Position numbers and translations under genes: made by a program. DNA of 64,000 bases from Streptomyces niveus (lineage in GTDB: Bacteria > Actinomycetota > Actinomycetes > Streptomycetales > Streptomycetaceae). The DNA lies in the NCBI RefSeq assembly GCF_001723055.1, contig NZ_MDCR01000257.1, positions 20,286-84,285 of the forward strand, written 5' to 3'. The notes beneath the pieces were generated by a model, which was not told the DNA's origin, ran no database searches, and saw nothing but the letters and a program-made list of their open reading frames with translations. This document shows positions 60,301 to 64,000 of this stretch, in pieces. Each line of letters begins with the position of its first letter. Positions within the stretch are counted from its first letter, which is position 1.

Positions 60301-60680
60301 GACGCGGTGATCCCGGCTGATGTCGTCGATCACCCTCGTCGACGAGGAAGCCGGCCAGCTTGACCCAGGCTCCAGGTCGAGAGTGGAAGGCTGTGCCCGG
60401 CCGGCTTGGGCTTGGGCTTGGCGATCTTCTTGCTCGTGAACGTCACCGTCGCGATGTGGTCGACCACCACGCCCCGCGCGGACAACAACACCATCCGGGC
60501 CCGCCGCCAAGTCACCACCGACCTTGTACCCCGGCGGCACAGATGGGGTCCTACGCAAACAGGGCAGGTCTGGACTGACCAGGGCGCGCTTCGGGGCTCG
60601 GGTCCGCCCGGACAACTCTTCTTGTCGGGCCGGGACCCGCACCAGTGGCCCGGCGACTGCCGTAGAGGTGTCCTTTCCGA
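60301..60680. other. Gap before selB, no recognised gene
   Basis: 380 bp. It holds three copies of GGGCTT in tandem (about 60402-60420). A minus-strand frame at 60330-60518 has 'VDHIATVTFTSKKIAKPKPK', a real-looking short stretch without partner sequence. It may be the remnant of a gene. No clear terminator is seen for selB. Confidence 0.4.
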
Positions 60681-62477
60681 TCAGCCCGCCGGTGTGTCGA
60701 CCGGCGCCAGCCGGCCTCGGGGCGCGCACCGGCGGCGTTTGTCGGGGAGCAGCTCGGTGATGCCCTGGCCGTCGCAGTGCTCCAGCAGGGGAACGGTGAC
60801 CCGTCGGGTGGTGTCCAGGGCGCGGCTCGCCGTTCCCACGGTGAAGGGCTGGTCGAGTTCGCTCAGCCGGTCGGCCGCCAGCGCGGGTGCGTCCGGCAAC
60901 AGCACCACATGCTCGGCGAGTTGCAGCACCGCTCCGTGGCGGACAGCCGCGGCGAGCTCGCGGCGGCCGAGGCCGAGTTCCACGAGCTGCTGGGCGTGAG
61001 GCGCGGCGAACGGCCGGCGTACGAGCTCCTCGGTGAGCCGGTCCACCGCGTCCGCCACAGCAACGGGCAGCGCCGCGGTCCCGACGGTCACACGACCGCG
61101 GCTCAGCCGCAGGGGAGGCGTGACCAGTGCCTCCACCAGAGAGACGGCCGGCAGCCCCAGACGGTGCCGGGCGGCCTCCAGCGGCATGCCCTCCTCGGTG
61201 GGCCGCCGGGAGATGTACGCGGTGACCAGTTCGGCCAGCCGGGCCCTCAGAGCGGTCCAATGGGCGGGGTCCGCAAGCCAGTCGCCCGCGACCGGAGCGG
61301 TACGGACGGTCACCCCCATCGCGGTCAGCTCCCCGCGCCTGACCAGCAGCCGGCGCCGTAGCTCGGCCGCCTCGTCCGGCGTGCCCCGAGCGTCGCCGAG
61401 CTCCGCCGCGCGCCGTGCCGCAGAACCCCGGCGCAGCAGTTCCGGTGGCTGGGGATCGAGCACCTCCACGCCGGCCAGCACACGCCGCAGACCGGGATCG
61501 CGCAGCACGGCGCGGTCACCGATACGCAGCGGCAGCGGCGCCGGCAGGGCCAGCCGGACGACATCCGCGCCGAGCGGCCGTACGCGTACGGGGACGGCCG
61601 CCGAGCCGATGTGGGCTATCGCGGTGCGGGGCAGCGCCGCGGCCGGTGTTCCGCCGCGCAGGCGCACGTCGCAGCGGAGGCTGGGGAGGAAGCTCTCAGG
61701 GGTGAGCAGGGCGTCGCCGCGGCCCGTCGACTCCTTGTCGAGGTCCCTGAGGTTGACGGCGACCCTGGCGGTGGCCCGCACCAGATCGGTCTCCTCACCG
61801 AGGGCCTGCAGAGCCCTGACGCGCACGCGACGGCCCGTCCGGGCGGTCACCAGGACATCGCCCCGGCGGATCCGCCCCGCACCGAGCGTGCCGGTGACCA
61901 CCAGCCCGCTGCCGCGCACACCGAAGGCCCGGTCGATCCACAGCCGCACCGGGGATTCGGGGTCCCCGTCCGGCAGTTGCGCGGCCAGCCGCCCGAGGGC
62001 GGCGCGCAGCTCCACAAGGCCCGTGCCGGTACGGGCGCTGACGGCCACCGCCTCGACGTCGCCGAGGGTACTTGAGCGGATCCGCTCCAGCGCCTGCGCC
62101 GTGGCGGGGCCCGGGTCGGCCAGATCGCAACGGGTGACGGCCAGCAGTGCGTGCCGTACACCCAGGGCGTCCACGGCGGCGAGGTGCTCGGCGGACTGCG
62201 GCATCCAGCCTTCGTCGGCGGCGACGACGAACAGCACGGCGGGCACCGACCCCACGCCGGCCAGCATGGTCGGGACGAACCTCTCGTGACCCGGCACGTC
62301 GATGAACGCGAGCCGTTCGCCCGACGGCAGATCCGTCGACGCGAAGCCCAGGTCGATGGTCAGACCACGGCGCCGCTCCTCCGCCAGCCGGTCGGGGTGG
62401 CTGCCGGTCAGCGCCTCGATCAGTGTGCTCTTGCCGTGGTCGACATGCCCCGCCGTCGCGATGACCCGCACGATCAC
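60681..62477 (-). CDS. selB: Selenocysteine-specific elongation factor SelB
   Basis: 598 aa from GTG 62477, overlapping the selA stop by 4 bp. A GTPase domain with G1 'GHVDHGKST', the switch 'GLTIDLGF', G3 'DVPGHERF' and G4 'VTRCDL' is followed by EF-Tu-like beta barrels and C-terminal winged helices that would bind the SECIS hairpin. The 'RR.GLTIDLGFA' stretch marks it as SelB rather than EF-Tu. It carries charged tRNA-Sec to UGA codons. Confidence 0.94.
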   Translation of the reverse strand: MIVRVIATAGHVDHGKSTLIEALTGSHPDRLAEERRRGLTIDLGFASTDLPSGERLAFIDVPGHERFVPTMLAGVGSVPAVLFVVAADEGWMPQSAEHLAAVDALGVRHALLAVTRCDLADPGPATAQALERIRSSTLGDVEAVAVSARTGTGLVELRAALGRLAAQLPDGDPESPVRLWIDRAFGVRGSGLVVTGTLGAGRIRRGDVLVTARTGRRVRVRALQALGEETDLVRATARVAVNLRDLDKESTGRGDALLTPESFLPSLRCDVRLRGGTPAAALPRTAIAHIGSAAVPVRVRPLGADVVRLALPAPLPLRIGDRAVLRDPGLRRVLAGVEVLDPQPPELLRRGSAARRAAELGDARGTPDEAAELRRRLLVRRGELTAMGVTVRTAPVAGDWLADPAHWTALRARLAELVTAYISRRPTEEGMPLEAARHRLGLPAVSLVEALVTPPLRLSRGRVTVGTAALPVAVADAVDRLTEELVRRPFAAPHAQQLVELGLGRRELAAAVRHGAVLQLAEHVVLLPDAPALAADRLSELDQPFTVGTASRALDTTRRVTVPLLEHCDGQGITELLPDKRRRCAPRGRLAPVDTPAG

Positions 62478-63793
62478 AGCCCCGCCGCGCGCAGCACCGC
62501 GGCAAGGATCTCGCCGTCGCACGCCTGCGGTACGCATCGCAGATCCAGCAGCAGCCGCCCCCGCACCACCCGGCCGAGCACAGCCGGTTCACCGGTGCGC
62601 AGCGGCGTCGCCAGGCCGGCGGGGAGACTGAGCGCACAGGACGGCAGGACGGTCCCGGGCGCACCACCTCCTCCCACCACCGCCTCGCAGGGCACGACAC
62701 GCGCGTCCAGACCGTGGCGCGCCACGTCCTCGGCCAGACCCAGCGTGCGGACGCGCAGCTGCCGGAGCGGCATGTGTACGGCCGCGTGCACGGGTGGCTC
62801 GGGCCCGCGCAGTGTCGCTTCCAGCGCGGCCAGGGTGAACTTGTCCACACGCAGCGCACGGGCCAGCGGATGGCGGCGCATCCGTTCCACGACGCCGGCG
62901 CTGCCGAGGACCAGCCCCGCCTGCGGACCACCGAGCAGTTTGTCCCCGCTGGCGGTGACCAGCGTGGCCCCGGCGTTCAGCGCCGTGGCCGCGTCCGGCT
63001 CGTCCGGCAGCACAGGGTCGGGCGTGAGGAGGCCGGAGCCGATGTCGACCACCACGGGCAGGCCCAGCGAGGCCAGTTCACCGGCGTCCACCTCCTGGGT
63101 GAAGCCGCTCACCGTGAAGTTCGACGGATGAACCTTGAGGATGAAGCCGGTGTCCGGGCCGACGGCGTCCGCGTAGTCGGAGAGACGGGTGCGGTTGGTG
63201 GTCCCGACCTCGCGTATCCGGGCACCGCAGGAGGCCAGCAGTTCGGGTATCCGGAAGCCGTCGCCGATCTCCACGAACTCGCCCCGGCTGAGCAGGATGT
63301 CGCGCCCCGGGGCCAGCGTCACCGCCGCCAGGGCCAGGGCGGCGGCCCCGTTGTTGACGACATGGACATCCTCCGCGGCCGGCACCGCCTCCCGGAGGGC
63401 CGCCATGGCGCCGCGGCCGCGCGGCGCTCGTCTGCCGGTCCCCAGGTCCAGCTCGACGTCGGTGTATCCGCCGACCGCCGCCATCGCCTCCAGAGCGGCC
63501 CGCGACAGCGGGGCGCGTCCCAGATTCGTGTGCAGCACCACGCCGGTGGCGTTGTGTACGGGGCTCAGGCCGACCGCCCGCGCGGGAAGCGCGGCGAGAG
63601 CGGCATGGACCGCGTCACCCGGGCCGATCCGCCCCTCGCGTACGGCCTGCTGGGCAATGGCGACGGCGGCCTTGACGAGGGGCCTGCCCAGCCGTGCCAA
63701 CGCTTCGCCCAGCCGGGGGTCGCCGAGCAGCACCGTGGCGCTCGGCACCTGCCGCCGGGTGTCCGCCGGCGGCTGCCGCGTCTTGTCCGCCAC
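62474..63793 (-). CDS. selA: L-seryl-tRNA(Sec) selenium transferase SelA
   Basis: 439 aa, starts at GTG 63793. PLP-dependent: the Schiff-base Lys is Lys285 in 'TASGDKLLGGPQAG'. Other signature blocks are 'NATGVVLHTNLGRAPL', 'RGEFVEIGDGFRIPEL', 'VGTTNRTRLSDY' and 'ILKVHPSNFTVSGFT'. It converts Ser-tRNA-Sec to Sec-tRNA-Sec with selenophosphate. Its gene starts 22 bp after the tRNA-Sec 3' end on the same strand and runs into selB, so the three are an operon. selD is not in the window. Confidence 0.95.
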   Translation of the reverse strand: MADKTRQPPADTRRQVPSATVLLGDPRLGEALARLGRPLVKAAVAIAQQAVREGRIGPGDAVHAALAALPARAVGLSPVHNATGVVLHTNLGRAPLSRAALEAMAAVGGYTDVELDLGTGRRAPRGRGAMAALREAVPAAEDVHVVNNGAAALALAAVTLAPGRDILLSRGEFVEIGDGFRIPELLASCGARIREVGTTNRTRLSDYADAVGPDTGFILKVHPSNFTVSGFTQEVDAGELASLGLPVVVDIGSGLLTPDPVLPDEPDAATALNAGATLVTASGDKLLGGPQAGLVLGSAGVVERMRRHPLARALRVDKFTLAALEATLRGPEPPVHAAVHMPLRQLRVRTLGLAEDVARHGLDARVVPCEAVVGGGGAPGTVLPSCALSLPAGLATPLRTGEPAVLGRVVRGRLLLDLRCVPQACDGEILAAVLRAAGL

Positions 63794-63815
63794 CGTGCAC
63801 CCCGATCGAAGTCAG

Positions 63816-63908
63816 CGGAGGCGGACGGGAATCGAACCCGCCTGGCCCGGTTGCCGGACCACACCGATTTTGAAGATCGGGAGGGGCACCAGCCCGCCCA
63901 ACGCCTCC
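63816..63908 (-). tRNA. selC: tRNA-Sec (anticodon TCA)
   Basis: 93 nt with the extended acceptor stem (GGAGGCG pairing with CGCCTCC), an anticodon stem CCGAT/ATCGG and loop CTTCAAA whose TCA (63871-63873) reads UGA, a long variable arm and a T arm with GGTTCGATTCC. No CCA is encoded. The long variable arm and the TCA anticodon distinguish it from tRNA-Ser. It lies at the head of selA-selB. Confidence 0.95.
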
Positions 63909-63964
63909 GGGGCAAGATTCTGATCGCCGCACGCTGCTGGGGCAAGAGGTGAAATGATCGTCGT

Positions 63965-64000
63965 ATGAAGACTGTTGGCCCCGCCACCGGGTCCGCCGCG
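63965..64000 (+). CDS. Possible start of a gene running off the window
   Basis: ATG 63965 opens a frame still open at the window edge (12 codons), with an AGAGG 14 nt upstream, a poor spacing. It is divergent from selC. In selenocysteine loci this position is often occupied by an expressed neighbour such as a selenoprotein or selD, but 12 codons do not allow a call. Confidence 0.2.
   Translation, partial: MKTVGPATGSAA

Noticed and set aside
63816..63908. tRNA-Ser instead of tRNA-Sec
   Set aside because: The TCA anticodon reads UGA, the acceptor stem is of Sec type and selA-selB follow.

Overview
This 64 kb window looks like an arm region of a linear Streptomyces (or close actinomycete) chromosome. 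The DNA is very GC-rich, starts are often GTG or TTG, 4-bp ATGA/GTGA overlaps are common, and several families are typical of Streptomyces: a KcsA channel, an XRE/DUF397 pair, an S-adenosyl methyltransferase of the DUF574 type, an LAETG-anchored wall protein, and the telomere pair tap-tpg. tap-tpg implies a linear replicon with protein-capped ends. No rRNA, CRISPR array, prophage or intact insertion sequence was seen. The one RNA gene is a selenocysteine tRNA.

0-11 kb: end of a TetR-like gene, an OmpR-type two-component pair, a small secreted protein with a lipoprotein class F sortase, a KcsA-type channel, a large trypsin-like protease/NTPase/TPR fusion co-transcribed with a DUF4913 protein, and an LAETG wall protein. 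11-20.8 kb: a DEDDh exonuclease with a cupin-like partner, nicotinamidase, a peptidase E with an internal deletion, a TetR/SDR divergent pair around a long dyad, and a metal block. The metal block has a His-rich secreted protein and an MFS exporter, each behind a CsoR-like box, and a P1B-4 metal ATPase divergent from an ArsR repressor over an SmtB-like operator. 21-34 kb: an NB-ARC/TPR protein, an orphan P450, a CDP-glycerol-transferase-like protein whose start abuts a 7-bp tandem repeat, a drug-type ABC exporter with its own MerR regulator, a zinc-independent-looking quinone-type oxidoreductase, a Nudix hydrolase, and several decayed genes.

34.3-51.7 kb is a carbohydrate-utilisation locus. 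Two leftward genes (a GH9-like secreted protein and a GH42 beta-galactosidase) face a rightward run: Tat-lipoprotein solute-binding protein, two Dpp/Opp-type permeases, two ATPases, a LacI regulator, a flavin oxidoreductase, a GH3 beta-glucosidase and a secreted beta-helix protein. Back-to-back promoters and two 18-bp LacI-type operators lie between the arms. A plausible model is secreted depolymerisation, import of oligosaccharides by a peptide-type ABC system, then intracellular cleavage with an oxidative step.

51.8-60.7 kb holds tap-tpg behind four hexamers repeated every 11 bp, a SUKH-like protein, a decayed DUF402 gene, a 19-bp-stem hairpin, a small hypothetical gene, a methyltransferase, DUF397/XRE regulators, an anti-sigma-type ATPase and a resolvase-like protein lacking the catalytic serine. 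60.7-64 kb is the selenocysteine machinery selC-selA-selB. No selenoprotein gene was recognised inside the window.
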